Below, piece by piece: positions 16,785 to 24,698 of a DNA stretch of 60,982 nt. Where the stretch lies: the NCBI GenBank assembly GCA_017507125.1, contig JAFWBQ010000097.1:1-60982 (forward strand). Reading direction: 5' to 3'. Both the position numbers and the translations under genes were made by a program. Origin of the DNA: Lentisphaeria bacterium (GTDB lineage Bacteria > Verrucomicrobiota > Lentisphaeria > Victivallales > Victivallaceae). The notes beneath the pieces were generated by a model that worked only from the letters and a program-made list of their open reading frames with translations, made no database searches and was not told where the DNA came from. How positions within the stretch are numbered: the stretch's first letter is position 1; each line of letters begins with the position of its first letter.

Positions 16785-16807
16785 TAACTGTACAACGAAG
16801 ACAGTTA
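16785..16807 (+). promoter_or_regulatory. Inverted repeat downstream of the QueG-like operon promoter
   Basis: TAACTGT (16785-16791) and ACAGTTA (16801-16807) pair perfectly, spaced by nine bases, directly over the expected transcription start. A candidate operator for the adjacent LacI regulator, or a 5' UTR hairpin. Confidence 0.45.
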
Positions 16808-16842
16808 TCAGATCCACAATTAACCATGGAGCTTTGAAAAAT

Positions 16843-17937
16843 ATGTTTATCCCTGAAAAAATCACTGCCGCTGAAGTCAAAGCAAAGGCACGCGAACTGG
16901 GTGCCGATCTGGTGGGAATTTCCCCCATGTCCCGCTTTGAAGGTGCCCCGAAACAAAACGATGCCCGGTATATCTTCCCCGGAGCAAAATCCATGATCGT
17001 TCTCGGGTTCCGCATTGCCCGGGGAATCTTCCGCGGTATTGAAGAGGGAACTCTTTTTTCGGCTTATCCCTCCATGGGCTATGCCGGCATGAATCAGGTC
17101 TACGGCCCCATGGTGCTGTGGAATTTGACCCGCTATCTTGAAGACAAAGGCTACGAAACTCTGCCCATCATGAACAGCAACGGTGGAGAAGCTATCAACC
17201 CCGTGACCGGAAATTTCCGCGAAGGCTGGAGCCGTCCCGTTGCCGAAGGACTTCCCTACCCTGACGTGCTGCTCCACTTCAGATTATGCGCCTACATGGC
17301 AGGTCTGGGAGAGATCGGCTGGAGCAAACTGCTCCTGACCCCTGAATATGGTCCCCGTCAGCGCTTTGTGGTGCTGCTCACTGAAGCAGAACTGGAAGGC
17401 GATCCTATCTTTGAAGGCAAGATCTGTGACCGCTGCAAACTCTGCGCCCACAACTGTACCTCTCAGGCTATCAGCAAAACTGAAACCGTCAAAACCACCG
17501 TTGCCGGACACGAAGTCGAATGGGGAAAACTGGAACCCATGCTCTGCGAGCGGGGCATCCACGGCGGCTGCGACGGACAGCGCAATCCCTTTGAAGGGGA
17601 CTATCCCCGCAAATACGGTTACGGTCGTGCCATTGAAGGCGCCTCCGGCTGCATGCGCGCCTGTATGATCCATCTGGAAGAAAAAGGCATCCTCAAAAAT
17701 AAATTCGGCTCCAAGTTCCGTACCCACAAGGTCTGGGATGATATTGACCACTCCAAGCCCTGGGAAATGACTCAGGAGGTCAAAGAGACCTACGCCGACA
17801 AAGGTCAGGTAGAACCCCACAACGTTTACGAAAAATACCGTGTCGTTGACAACTACGGCACCGCCAAGAAAGAGGATGTTGAAAAACAGGAACAGGCTCA
17901 GAAAGAAGCCAAAACCTACAACCCCCTGATCGACTGA
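16843..17937 (+). CDS. QueG/reductive-dehalogenase-like iron-sulfur protein
   Basis: 364 residues. A ferredoxin-type motif CDRCKLCAHNC near residue 195 (C-x2-C-x2-C-x3-C) and further cysteines in CERGIHGGC and SGCMRACMIH could ligate a second [4Fe-4S] cluster. The N-terminal region and the AGLGEIGWSKLLLTPEYGPR segment resemble the epoxyqueuosine reductase and corrinoid reductase group. No Tat signal or membrane segment, so it is cytoplasmic. It lacks clear evidence of being the true tRNA-modifying QueG. ATG at 16843 is chosen over TTG at 16834 because GGAG lies 11 rather than 2 bases upstream. First gene of a three-gene operon; four bases before the next gene. It probably performs a corrinoid- or flavin-linked reduction. 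Confidence 0.72.
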   Translation: MFIPEKITAAEVKAKARELGADLVGISPMSRFEGAPKQNDARYIFPGAKSMIVLGFRIARGIFRGIEEGTLFSAYPSMGYAGMNQVYGPMVLWNLTRYLEDKGYETLPIMNSNGGEAINPVTGNFREGWSRPVAEGLPYPDVLLHFRLCAYMAGLGEIGWSKLLLTPEYGPRQRFVVLLTEAELEGDPIFEGKICDRCKLCAHNCTSQAISKTETVKTTVAGHEVEWGKLEPMLCERGIHGGCDGQRNPFEGDYPRKYGYGRAIEGASGCMRACMIHLEEKGILKNKFGSKFRTHKVWDDIDHSKPWEMTQEVKETYADKGQVEPHNVYEKYRVVDNYGTAKKEDVEKQEQAQKEAKTYNPLID

Positions 17938-17941
17938 TAAA

Positions 17942-18910
17942 ATGGCAGGGAAACTCCAGCTTTCTGTGGGCTATCAGCTGCCTGAACGTTACAGCATCGT
18001 GGAGGTGATCGAAACCTACCGCGATGCTGTCAGCGAAGTCTATTTCCCCTGGTTCGGCATACCTGACGGCCGGGGCGTCTCGATCCGCTATGAAGCAGAT
18101 CAGTATCTGATGGAAAAGGAACTGCTTCAGCTGCGGAACATGGGGGTGAAACTCCATCTGCTCCTGAACGCCAACTGTTACGGTAAAGAGGCTCTTTCAA
18201 AGAAGTTTGCTGAAACTCTTGAGTCCATGCTGGCGTTTCTGACTGAAAAATTCAATTTGAGCGGCATTACGACCACCTCTTTATTTGCGGCGCGGCTCTG
18301 CAAAAAGCAGTTCCCTGAACTTGAGGTCCGCGCCTCTGTCAACATGAACATCGCGTCGGCTCAAGCCATGAGCTATGTCAGCGACTACTTTGACGGATTC
18401 TATGTCTGCCGTTCATTAAACCGGGATCCTGAAGCCATCCGAAAGTTAAGGCTCCCCGGCAAAAAGCTCTATCTGCTTGCCAACAGCGGCTGCCTGAGCA
18501 ACTGTCCGGCACATACGTTCCATGACAATCTTGTGGCGCATGAGGCTGAACTTGACCACGCTCAAAGCTGCTGGAACTTTCAGGGGATCTGCTGGGAACG
18601 CTATGGAAAAAGAGCCAATCAGGAGCTTATTCTTGCTGACTCAACATGGATCCGCCCTGAAGAGATAGATCTTTATGAGGAACTTGTAGACGGCATCAAA
18701 GTCGCTTCAAGGACAAACCCCAGTTTCGGAACCATCATAAAAGCATACGCGGAACGTTCTTTTGAGGGGAATATCCTCAGCTTGTGTGAACCGGATTTTT
18801 CAAGGATGATCTCCCTTGACAACAAAAGTTTTCCCGATGGATGGATGAAACATGCCTCATCCCCCGATTCTCCGGAATATCAGAAAATATTGGATGCGGT
18901 CAGAAAATGA
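17942..18910 (+). CDS. U32-like (peptidase U32/UbiU-type) protein
   Basis: 322 residues, no signal peptide. The pattern of a TIM-barrel core with RASVNMNIASAQAM, then LLANSGCLSNCPAHTFHD near residue 185, and CWNFQGICWERYG resembles U32-family proteins, in which cysteines hold a [4Fe-4S] cluster. At least four cysteines (two in GCLSNC, two in CWNFQGIC) are suitably placed. U32 members act in oxygen-independent hydroxylation of ubiquinone precursors, rRNA or tRNA; the substrate here is unknown. Its stop overlaps the next start (ATGA), and it follows the QueG-like gene by four bases, so the three genes form one unit. Confidence 0.5.
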   Translation: MAGKLQLSVGYQLPERYSIVEVIETYRDAVSEVYFPWFGIPDGRGVSIRYEADQYLMEKELLQLRNMGVKLHLLLNANCYGKEALSKKFAETLESMLAFLTEKFNLSGITTTSLFAARLCKKQFPELEVRASVNMNIASAQAMSYVSDYFDGFYVCRSLNRDPEAIRKLRLPGKKLYLLANSGCLSNCPAHTFHDNLVAHEAELDHAQSCWNFQGICWERYGKRANQELILADSTWIRPEEIDLYEELVDGIKVASRTNPSFGTIIKAYAERSFEGNILSLCEPDFSRMISLDNKSFPDGWMKHASSPDSPEYQKILDAVRK

Positions 18911-20916
18911 AAAAAAGTGAAATCTCCTGGAGTCTGATGCACCCGACACCTTTGAATGTTGAGTACATCCGTCAGCTTATTGACAAGTCTGAAGTCTACA
19001 AGGTTGACAGTTTTGAAATCTGCGGTCAGTGCCACACCCCTTACGGCGGGTTGGACGGACTCATTGACTACCGGGAGTTTCCCCATGCCCATGCCAACTG
19101 GGATCAGAAAAAAGTAGCTGAAACTCAGGAATTGATGAAAGAGATCATCAGACTTTCCCATGAAGCCGGTAAAGAGGTCTATTATTTTCACCGTGAAGTA
19201 ATGATCCCTCCCGGATTGCTCGAAGATCTTCCCGGATTGCTGGATGAAAACGGTGAATTTGATCTTCTCAGCGAAACATTTGCCTCTCTGATCCGTTATA
19301 AACTGGACAAGGTTTTTACCGAGATCCCCGGACTTGACGGACTCGTGCTGACTCTGACAGAGGCGGATTACTCTGCCATACACAACTCCAATGCTGAAAA
19401 GTATCCTCCTGTTGAGGTGGTGCGCTTTATCATTTCCATCTTTGCAAGTGCCCTTGAAGAGCGGGGCAAGCGTTTTGTCATGCGTTCATTCGGTTCCATC
19501 TCCAAAGACTATGAAGATATCCTTGCCGGAGCCGCAAAAGTTGCCGGGAAATACAAATTTGAAATTGAGACAAAAATCACCCCTTATGACTTTGATCCTT
19601 TTCTGGGAAGCAATCCTTTTCTGCGTCCCGATCCTTCATTCACCCTTTCAGCTGAATGCGAAAGCGTCGGCGAATTCATGGGTCAGGGCAACATGCCCTT
19701 TGAACACGTTCACAACATTGTGCGCTATGTCCGCGAAGCACAGCAGGCGGGCGTTGACCGCTTTGTGATCCGTATTGACCGCAGGGGCAACTGTATTTTC
19801 GACCTTTACGAATTGAACTACTATGCCTACGCCCGCGCCATTGAAGATCCTGAGATCACCGCAGATGAAATACGCAAGGAGTGGTACGAAAAAAATTATC
19901 CCCCCGCCATCCGTCAGGAGCTTATTGAACTTGACAAACTGGGGTGGGAGATGGTCACAAAGACCTACTTCATTGACAAACAGGTGCTTTTTCACGGAAA
20001 CTATTCCATGAAATATCTGAAAGCCGCCTTTGTGTTTTCTCTTTTCCGCGAGGGGGTTTCCCTTGAAAACGGCAAAGATATCTGGTCCATTCTCACCAAC
20101 CGCCCTGCCCCGGGCAGGGCCTTTGCTCTCAGAGAAAAAGATGAGGCTGTCGCCTGTGCCGACCGGGGACTTGAAGTGTGCCGTTCCCTGCATCTGCCGG
20201 CAGGGGATTACCGCTTGAGATTGTGGCAGAATGCTGTTGTCGTCACAAGGTGTGTCCGCGAAATGATCCGCTGCATAGCAGCTTACTTTGAGGATATGGA
20301 GCAGGGCAGTAAAGATTGTCCGCTCCTCAGGGCGCAGGTGGCAGCAAGTCTTGCGGAGTACGACCGTCTTGCGGGACATAAGGTTGAGATCCTTGAAAGG
20401 GAGTTCATCAACGGACTTGAACACCGTCTCCATGAATACCGTCGTCCGGTGGAAGAGATCTGTATCGAACCTCTCGCCGCCATCTCTCAGGCGTTACCTC
20501 TGGAATACGCCGCAGAAATGAGAGCCCGGAAGCAGTTCCTCAAAGATCACGTCGACGGTGTTATTGCGGGGGGACTTTACGATGACCACCGGATATACCG
20601 TTACATGCATGGTTCCCACTCGGTGATTCAGCACGGACTTCCCGGCCGCTGGGCGGGCAATCGTGTGTTCCCCAACGGCTTCTTTGAAGTAAAACTCAAA
20701 GGAGGCGATGAACTGGTTGTTTTCGGCGATGTCACAGAGACCCGGAAATTTACCATTTCCATCAATGGTATTTCCCGAAAGGCGCTTCTTGATTCAGACG
20801 GCATCTGCAAATTCCCCCTTGATCCTTCATGTGCCGAAGTAACGGTCCGTCTTTCAAAAGAGGGTTTGACCTACCCGCTCTTCCATGCCGTTGTGACCAG
20901 GAAGAAAAACGTCTGA
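18907..20916 (+). CDS. Large cytoplasmic protein with putative TIM-barrel glycosidase fold
   Basis: 669 residues from the ATG at 18907, which overlaps the preceding stop as ATGA; the frame is open upstream but that region is inside the previous gene. No signal peptide. Features are SLMHPTPLNVEYIRQLID, ICGQCHTPYGGLDGLIDYREF, YYFHREVMIPPG, GLDGLVLTLTEADYSAIHNS near residue 145 and RFVMRSFGSISKDYEDI, suggesting a GH67/DUF4838-related barrel with acidic residues at strand ends. The C-terminal 100 residues look like a beta domain. I do not recognise a named family. The operon with two iron-sulfur proteins suggests a redox step on the product. A hairpin follows. Confidence 0.55.
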   Translation: MKKSEISWSLMHPTPLNVEYIRQLIDKSEVYKVDSFEICGQCHTPYGGLDGLIDYREFPHAHANWDQKKVAETQELMKEIIRLSHEAGKEVYYFHREVMIPPGLLEDLPGLLDENGEFDLLSETFASLIRYKLDKVFTEIPGLDGLVLTLTEADYSAIHNSNAEKYPPVEVVRFIISIFASALEERGKRFVMRSFGSISKDYEDILAGAAKVAGKYKFEIETKITPYDFDPFLGSNPFLRPDPSFTLSAECESVGEFMGQGNMPFEHVHNIVRYVREAQQAGVDRFVIRIDRRGNCIFDLYELNYYAYARAIEDPEITADEIRKEWYEKNYPPAIRQELIELDKLGWEMVTKTYFIDKQVLFHGNYSMKYLKAAFVFSLFREGVSLENGKDIWSILTNRPAPGRAFALREKDEAVACADRGLEVCRSLHLPAGDYRLRLWQNAVVVTRCVREMIRCIAAYFEDMEQGSKDCPLLRAQVAASLAEYDRLAGHKVEILEREFINGLEHRLHEYRRPVEEICIEPLAAISQALPLEYAAEMRARKQFLKDHVDGVIAGGLYDDHRIYRYMHGSHSVIQHGLPGRWAGNRVFPNGFFEVKLKGGDELVVFGDVTETRKFTISINGISRKALLDSDGICKFPLDPSCAEVTVRLSKEGLTYPLFHAVVTRKKNV

Positions 20917-20961
20917 TCTTATCCGTTGTTCCCGGCACATTCTACTGCGGGGAGCAATAAA

Positions 20962-20994
20962 AACAGCCGCAGACCTTAAAGGATTGCGGCTGTT
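20962..20994 (+). terminator. Hairpin after the QueG-like operon
   Basis: AACAGCCGCA (20962-20971) pairs with TGCGGCTGTT (20985-20994), a perfect 10-bp stem. The following GCTGTTTATG has few T, so it is a weak terminator by sequence. Confidence 0.6.
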
Positions 20995-21002
20995 GCTGTT
21001 TA

Positions 21003-21111
21003 TGAGAGAAAAAATTTAATCCGCCTCAGGCGGTGAATGAGATTTTCCATTCAGAACCGATGCCCCGGATGCAGTGAAGATACACTCCGGAACACACGCC
21101 TTCGGTTCTGA
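21003..21111 (-). ncRNA. Structured 3' region and terminator behind the Thi4 gene
   Basis: On the minus strand, 18 bases after the stop codon, a 10-bp helix (21102-21111 with 21051-21060) encloses an inner hairpin (CCGGA/TCCGG, AGTG/CACT at 21065-21090). A TGAATG/CATTCA repeat follows, and then CCGCCTGAGGCGG (21033-21021) leads into ATTAAATTTTTT. This ends transcription and leaves a compact folded 3' end of about 100 bases. Function unknown; either a 3' UTR or a small RNA released from it. Confidence 0.55.
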
Positions 21112-21129
21112 TAAAAAAGTTCTCAAAAA

Positions 21130-21912
21130 TTATTTTAAAGATGCTTTGATCAATTCAGCAACCTTTTTACCGGACATGAGCATTCCGCCGAAAATGGGGC
21201 CCATGCGGTATCCGCCGCCGGTGTTGTTGGCACTCATGCCGCAGGCATAGAGTCCGGGGAAATATTCAAGTGTGTTTTCCACCGTCTGAGCTTCGCCCTG
21301 ATCCACCCACATGGGGCGTTCACCCTGGATCTTTCCATCAGGAGTGTTGAGCCTGATCCCCGCCTTTTCAGTTGCCATGCGCATGATTTCGCTGGGATGT
21401 CCCGTTCCATCGACCACGGCACGGGCGAGTACCGTCAGAGGATCCACGTGCATGCCAAGTCTTTCAACAGGCGTCCAGTTGACGACAAGACCGCCAACCT
21501 GTCCGTTTTTGAAAACAAGATCCTCGACGCTCATGGAGTTGAAGATCACAGCACCGGCTTTAAGGGCTCCGAAAATCAATCCGGAGGCCATCGCCACAGA
21601 GTCAAGAGTGTAATATCCGGGATTTCCGGCAATTTCTTCACAGGGGATCCCGAAGTCGTCAAGGATCGGCAGAGCCGCCTGCTGAACGACAGCTTCGTTG
21701 AACAACATTCCGCCGCCCCATGTTCCGCCGCCGGGGGCAAGTTTGCGCTCAAAGATGGCGCACTTGAGTCCGGCATCAGCAAGATATCTTGCCGCTACCA
21801 AAGCAGAGGGACCGGCACCCACAAGGGCCACGTCAAGATTGAGACCTGCTTGAAGTTTTCCGGAAAATTTGTTGATGATCGCTTGAGAGATAACGTTTTC
21901 GATTGCCGCCAT
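21130..21912 (-). CDS. thi4: Thiamine thiazole synthase, sulfide-dependent Thi4 type
   Basis: Makes the ADP-thiazole precursor of thiamine from NAD and glycine. 260 residues. The FAD/NAD-type motif VGAGPSALVAARYLADAG lies near residue 31, followed by FERKLAPGGGTWGGGMLFN, and the C-terminus has YACGMSANNTGGGYRMGPIFGGML. The region near residue 154 reads MHVDP, with His where yeast Thi4 has its sacrificial Cys. This is the pattern of archaeal/anaerobe Thi4 enzymes that use free sulfide and turn over repeatedly. It is a single gene behind a TPP riboswitch. AGGAG lies 8 bases before the ATG. Confidence 0.93.
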   Translation of the reverse strand: MAAIENVISQAIINKFSGKLQAGLNLDVALVGAGPSALVAARYLADAGLKCAIFERKLAPGGGTWGGGMLFNEAVVQQAALPILDDFGIPCEEIAGNPGYYTLDSVAMASGLIFGALKAGAVIFNSMSVEDLVFKNGQVGGLVVNWTPVERLGMHVDPLTVLARAVVDGTGHPSEIMRMATEKAGIRLNTPDGKIQGERPMWVDQGEAQTVENTLEYFPGLYACGMSANNTGGGYRMGPIFGGMLMSGKKVAELIKASLK

Positions 21913-21920
21913 GATCTTTA

Positions 21921-21959
21921 CTCCTTTTTTGTTTCAGGCGCTCTGGCGGCGCTGAGGAG
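21921..21959 (-). promoter_or_regulatory. Thi4 ribosome-binding site and possible anti-Shine-Dalgarno
   Basis: The minus-strand AGGAG at 21925-21921 can pair with CTCCT at 21959-21955, between the riboswitch and the gene. This suggests translational control: ligand-bound aptamer frees the CTCCT to mask the ribosome site. Inferred by complementarity only. Confidence 0.4.
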
Positions 21960-21984
21960 GGGCTTTTGCACCATGGCATTTTCC

Positions 21985-22066
21985 GATCCCTGCGCCGGCA
22001 TTATCCGTTTCAGGTTCTACGGGTTTGATCTCAGCCGCTGTACGAACTTCAGCAGCACCCCGTCGT
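21985..22066 (-). promoter_or_regulatory. TPP riboswitch (THI element)
   Basis: The minus strand carries every conserved block in order: CGGGGTGC, GCTGAGAT, ACCCGTAGAACCTGA, GGATAATGCC and CGCAGGGA. It lies about 70 bases upstream of Thi4 and presumably shuts it off when thiamine pyrophosphate is abundant. Confidence 0.95.
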
Positions 22067-22078
22067 TACATGTCACTA

Positions 22079-22106
22079 AATATAGCACAATAATCAAATT
22101 TGTCAA
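22079..22106 (-). promoter_or_regulatory. Promoter of the riboswitch-Thi4 unit
   Basis: Minus strand TTGACA (22106-22101), 16-bp spacer, TATATT (22084-22079), about 13 bases before the aptamer. Confidence 0.7.
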
Positions 22107-22234
22107 TACCCGGAAATCACTTCTGCCTTGTTATTCCCTTGATTTTTGCGTTTTTTTCACTCTTTTTTCAAAAAAACACTGGATTTTTCACGACTTTGGT
22201 ATTATTTTATATCAAGTTCACTTCTGAACAAAGC

Positions 22235-22308
22235 AACCCCGTGGTGTAATGGTAGCACAACTGGTTTTGGTCCAGTTAGTTTAGGTTCGAATCCTGGCGG
22301 GGTTGCCA
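22235..22308 (+). tRNA. tRNA-Gln (anticodon TTG)
   Basis: The cloverleaf folds by hand: acceptor AACCCCG with CGGGGTT, D-arm with GTG/CAC, anticodon stem ACTGG/CCAGT around TTTTGGT (anticodon TTG), and T-arm with GGTTCGAATCC. Discriminator G73, as usual for glutamine, and encoded CCA at 22306-22308. Eight T follow directly. It lies between the Thi4 promoter and an alpha/beta hydrolase gene. Confidence 0.92.
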
Positions 22309-22331
22309 TTTTTTTTGGTTGCCATTTTTTT
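22301..22331 (+). repeat. Tandem duplication of the tRNA-Gln 3' end
   Basis: GGTTGCCATTTTTTT at 22301-22315 is repeated at 22317-22331 with a 16-base period. The repeat covers the last tRNA bases, CCA and the T run. It doubles the terminator-like T stretch and could be a polymerase slip or the trace of an excised element that integrated at the tRNA. Confidence 0.75.
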
Positions 22332-22438
22332 CGGCAGGCTGCTTTTTTGCGGGATTCGTTTCAGAGGTCCCTTTGGCAAAAAGGAGCGCACTCCTCTACT
22401 CTATGCGTATTTTCTTAAAACAAATATATGGCATCAAC
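22332..22438 (+). other. Intergenic sequence without recognised gene
   Basis: Holds a small GGAG/CTCC hairpin near 22383-22394. No coding region or known RNA is seen. Confidence 0.4.
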
Positions 22439-22467
22439 TTGATTAATCTGTAAAAGTGTGTTATATT
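22439..22467 (+). promoter_or_regulatory. Promoter of the alpha/beta hydrolase-thyX unit
   Basis: TTGATT (22439-22444), 17-bp spacer, TATATT (22462-22467), 43 bases before the first start codon. Confidence 0.65.
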
Positions 22468-22510
22468 CTCTTTTGATTATTTTTGTTTTAAATATTGATA
22501 GTGTAAAAAA

Positions 22511-23263
22511 ATGGAAAATTCAACCGTTCAGGAAAACACAAAAGAGTATTTCTCCTTTGAAATGCGCGAATTTACAGTTGATAACTGTCCCTGCAAACTG
22601 GTCTCTCCGCGTACTCCCCTTCCGGGGAAACCCTGGATCTGGAAGGCAGAGTTTTTTGAAGCATTCCCCAAATTCGAACTTGCCATGCTCGAAAAAGGCT
22701 TTTTTCTTGCTTTCATGTCTGTGGGCAACACTTTCGGATGTCCTGTTGCCATGGATCACTTTGAAAAGTTCTATGAGTATATGACCGCGCAAGGTTTTTC
22801 AAAGCGTCCCATTATGTTGGGGCTCAGCCGCGGCGGACTTTATATCTACAACTACGCCGTGAGACATCCTGAAAACGTGAGTTGTCTCTACGCCGATAAT
22901 CCCGTGTGCGATTTCAAATCATGGCCCGGAGGAAAAGGCAAAGGCGAAGGTTCAAAGAAAGACTGGGAAAAACTTTTCAAAGATTACGGCTTTGCGTCAG
23001 AACAGGAAGCCCTTGAATATACGGGCAATCCTGTTGACAACCTTGAGATCCTTGCCCGGCATAATGTCAAACTGATACACGCGGCAAGAACTGAAGATAC
23101 AGTTGTCCCCATTGCAGAGAACACCGATATCGTGGAAAAACGTTACCGGGAGCTGGGAGGCTTTATCAAAGTGTTCCGTCATCCCGGCGGGCACCATCCC
23201 CACGGACTTGATGATCCTACGCCCCTTATTGACTGCATTCTTGAAAATGTAAGGTATCTCTGA
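22511..23263 (+). CDS. Alpha/beta-hydrolase fold protein
   Basis: 250 residues, cytoplasmic. The nucleophile elbow reads GLSRGG near residue 106; the acid is probably Asp in ARTEDTVVP and the base His in HPGGHHPHG near the C-terminus. The hydrolase would act on an ester, amide or similar bond; the glycine-rich KGKGEGSKKDW segment lies in the cap region. No convincing ribosome-binding site precedes the ATG. It is three bases from the next gene and probably cotranscribed through to thyX. Confidence 0.8.
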   Translation: MENSTVQENTKEYFSFEMREFTVDNCPCKLVSPRTPLPGKPWIWKAEFFEAFPKFELAMLEKGFFLAFMSVGNTFGCPVAMDHFEKFYEYMTAQGFSKRPIMLGLSRGGLYIYNYAVRHPENVSCLYADNPVCDFKSWPGGKGKGEGSKKDWEKLFKDYGFASEQEALEYTGNPVDNLEILARHNVKLIHAARTEDTVVPIAENTDIVEKRYRELGGFIKVFRHPGGHHPHGLDDPTPLIDCILENVRYL

Positions 23264-23266
23264 TCT

Positions 23267-23782
23267 ATGGACGATTCAACTTTCACCACTTCGATTCCCG
23301 CCCGCAAAGCGGCCGTCTGTATCATCAACGCCGCCCGGGAACGGGGATACATCAACGGTCCCCTCATCACAGCTCCTGAACTCGGGGAAATCGAAAAGCA
23401 GTTATTTATGAAAATGTTTGCTGCGCTCCCCGGCAGTGACAGGATCAGCAACTGTTCCCTCGAAACAGAACAAATGTCTTCTCTTTTCACCTTCGTTTTC
23501 GCAAAAGCCGCTGAAACTGCGGCACAGCTTTACGAAGGCGTTGACAAAGTGGAGCTGGATACAGAAGGTATGTTTTCTCTGAGCGTCCCCATCGCCGCCG
23601 GAGAACTGCTCAACAACTACAGCGCCGATCTGGATTTCCCTTCAGTCTGCCTGGAGCACTTTCTGGAACTTTCGGAAGAAGAGGAGTTTTCGGAGCCTTT
23701 CTATTCACTCTTTGAAGCACTCAAATGGTGCTTCAGGATCTCGTTCCACATTTTTTGGGATTATCTTGAACAACAAAGCTGA
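23267..23782 (+). CDS. Hypothetical protein
   Basis: 171 residues, no family recognised. Mixed helical sequence with an acidic stretch LELSEEEEFSEPF near residue 145 and no signal peptide or membrane segment. It starts three bases after the alpha/beta hydrolase without its own strong ribosome site, and ends 28 bases before thyX, so it is translationally coupled and likely real. Position offers no functional clue beyond the operon. Confidence 0.65.
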   Translation: MDDSTFTTSIPARKAAVCIINAARERGYINGPLITAPELGEIEKQLFMKMFAALPGSDRISNCSLETEQMSSLFTFVFAKAAETAAQLYEGVDKVELDTEGMFSLSVPIAAGELLNNYSADLDFPSVCLEHFLELSEEEEFSEPFYSLFEALKWCFRISFHIFWDYLEQQS

Positions 23783-23810
23783 AAATAAAATATTTTAAGG
23801 AGTTATTCTT

Positions 23811-24506
23811 ATGGAACATCTTAATGTGCCTCCTCAGGAACATGTCAAAGTCCTTGACGGTCAGGGTTGGGTCGGTCTCATCGACCATCTGGGAACTGAA
23901 TCCACCATTGTCAATGCCGCCCGCGTTTCTTTCGGCAAGCTGAAATCAGATATGGATGAAAGAGATGTCAAACTTCTGGAGTATCTGATCGACAACCGTC
24001 ATACCAGCCCCCTGGAGCATATTGTCTTTACTTTCAGCATCCATTGTCCCCTCTTTGTCCGCGGTCAATGGCATCGCCACCGCACCTGGAGCTACAACGA
24101 GATCTCACGGCGCTATACCGAAATCGACATGGAGTTTTATACCCCTCAGCAGCTCCGGCGCCAGGCAGAAAGCAACCGTCAGGCCTCCGTTGCCGATCCC
24201 GATTTTGACAGCAGCGCACTTGTGGCAGAAATCGACGCCCACAACAAGCACTGCATGGCGCTTTATGAAAAGCTCCTCAACTCCGGCGTCTGCCGTGAAC
24301 AGGCGCGCAGCGTGTTGCCCCAGAACATGATGGTCACATTCTGGGGAACTGTTGATCTTGCCAATCTGCTCCACTTTCTTGAGCTCCGCGACAGCGAACA
24401 CGCTCAGTGGGAGATCCGTGAATACGCTATTGCCATCAAGAAACTTATCAAACCCTACATCCCCAACGTGGCCGCCTACTTTGAAAAGAAAGGACAGGCA
24501 TGGTAA
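23811..24506 (+). CDS. thyX: FAD-dependent thymidylate synthase
   Basis: Converts dUMP to dTMP with FAD and methylene-tetrahydrofolate. 231 residues. The ThyX signature RHRTWSYNEISRRY is complete near residue 88. SPLEHIVFTFSIHCP precedes it and REQARSVLPQNM follows, the substrate-binding Arg region. AAGGAG lies eight bases before the ATG. It is last in a three-gene unit with an alpha/beta hydrolase and a hypothetical gene. No thyA is seen. Confidence 0.95.
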   Translation: MEHLNVPPQEHVKVLDGQGWVGLIDHLGTESTIVNAARVSFGKLKSDMDERDVKLLEYLIDNRHTSPLEHIVFTFSIHCPLFVRGQWHRHRTWSYNEISRRYTEIDMEFYTPQQLRRQAESNRQASVADPDFDSSALVAEIDAHNKHCMALYEKLLNSGVCREQARSVLPQNMMVTFWGTVDLANLLHFLELRDSEHAQWEIREYAIAIKKLIKPYIPNVAAYFEKKGQAW

Positions 24507-24529
24507 CTCCTGCCATGACTTTGTAAAAT

Positions 24530-24645
24530 CCGGCAGGCGCGGATCCTGAATTGTGTCTCCGCGCCGCCGGCGTCAACTCCACACTGGGATCATCACAGAA
24601 CTGCCTTTGGCATTATATGGCAGGGGAAAGCTGATATGGGCAGTT
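24530..24645 (+). promoter_or_regulatory. Structured region between thyX and the next gene
   Basis: A very stable hairpin pairs 24530-24543 with 24558-24570 (13 bp, one bulged A) without a T run. Downstream, AACTGCC (24599-24605) can pair either with GGCAG (24619-24623) or with GGCAGTT (24639-24645), two exclusive folds. It may terminate thyX and/or regulate the gene at 24699. Confidence 0.5.
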
Positions 24646-24698
24646 TTCTCGCAGCCTGACGCACTGCTGTCCTCAGAGCCGGAAAAAGGAAATAGACA

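Noticed and set aside
16843..17937. Annotating the iron-sulfur protein as queG of queuosine synthesis because queF is in the window
   Set aside because: It is not linked to queF and its operon partners are a U32-like protein and a putative barrel protein; only family resemblance is safe.
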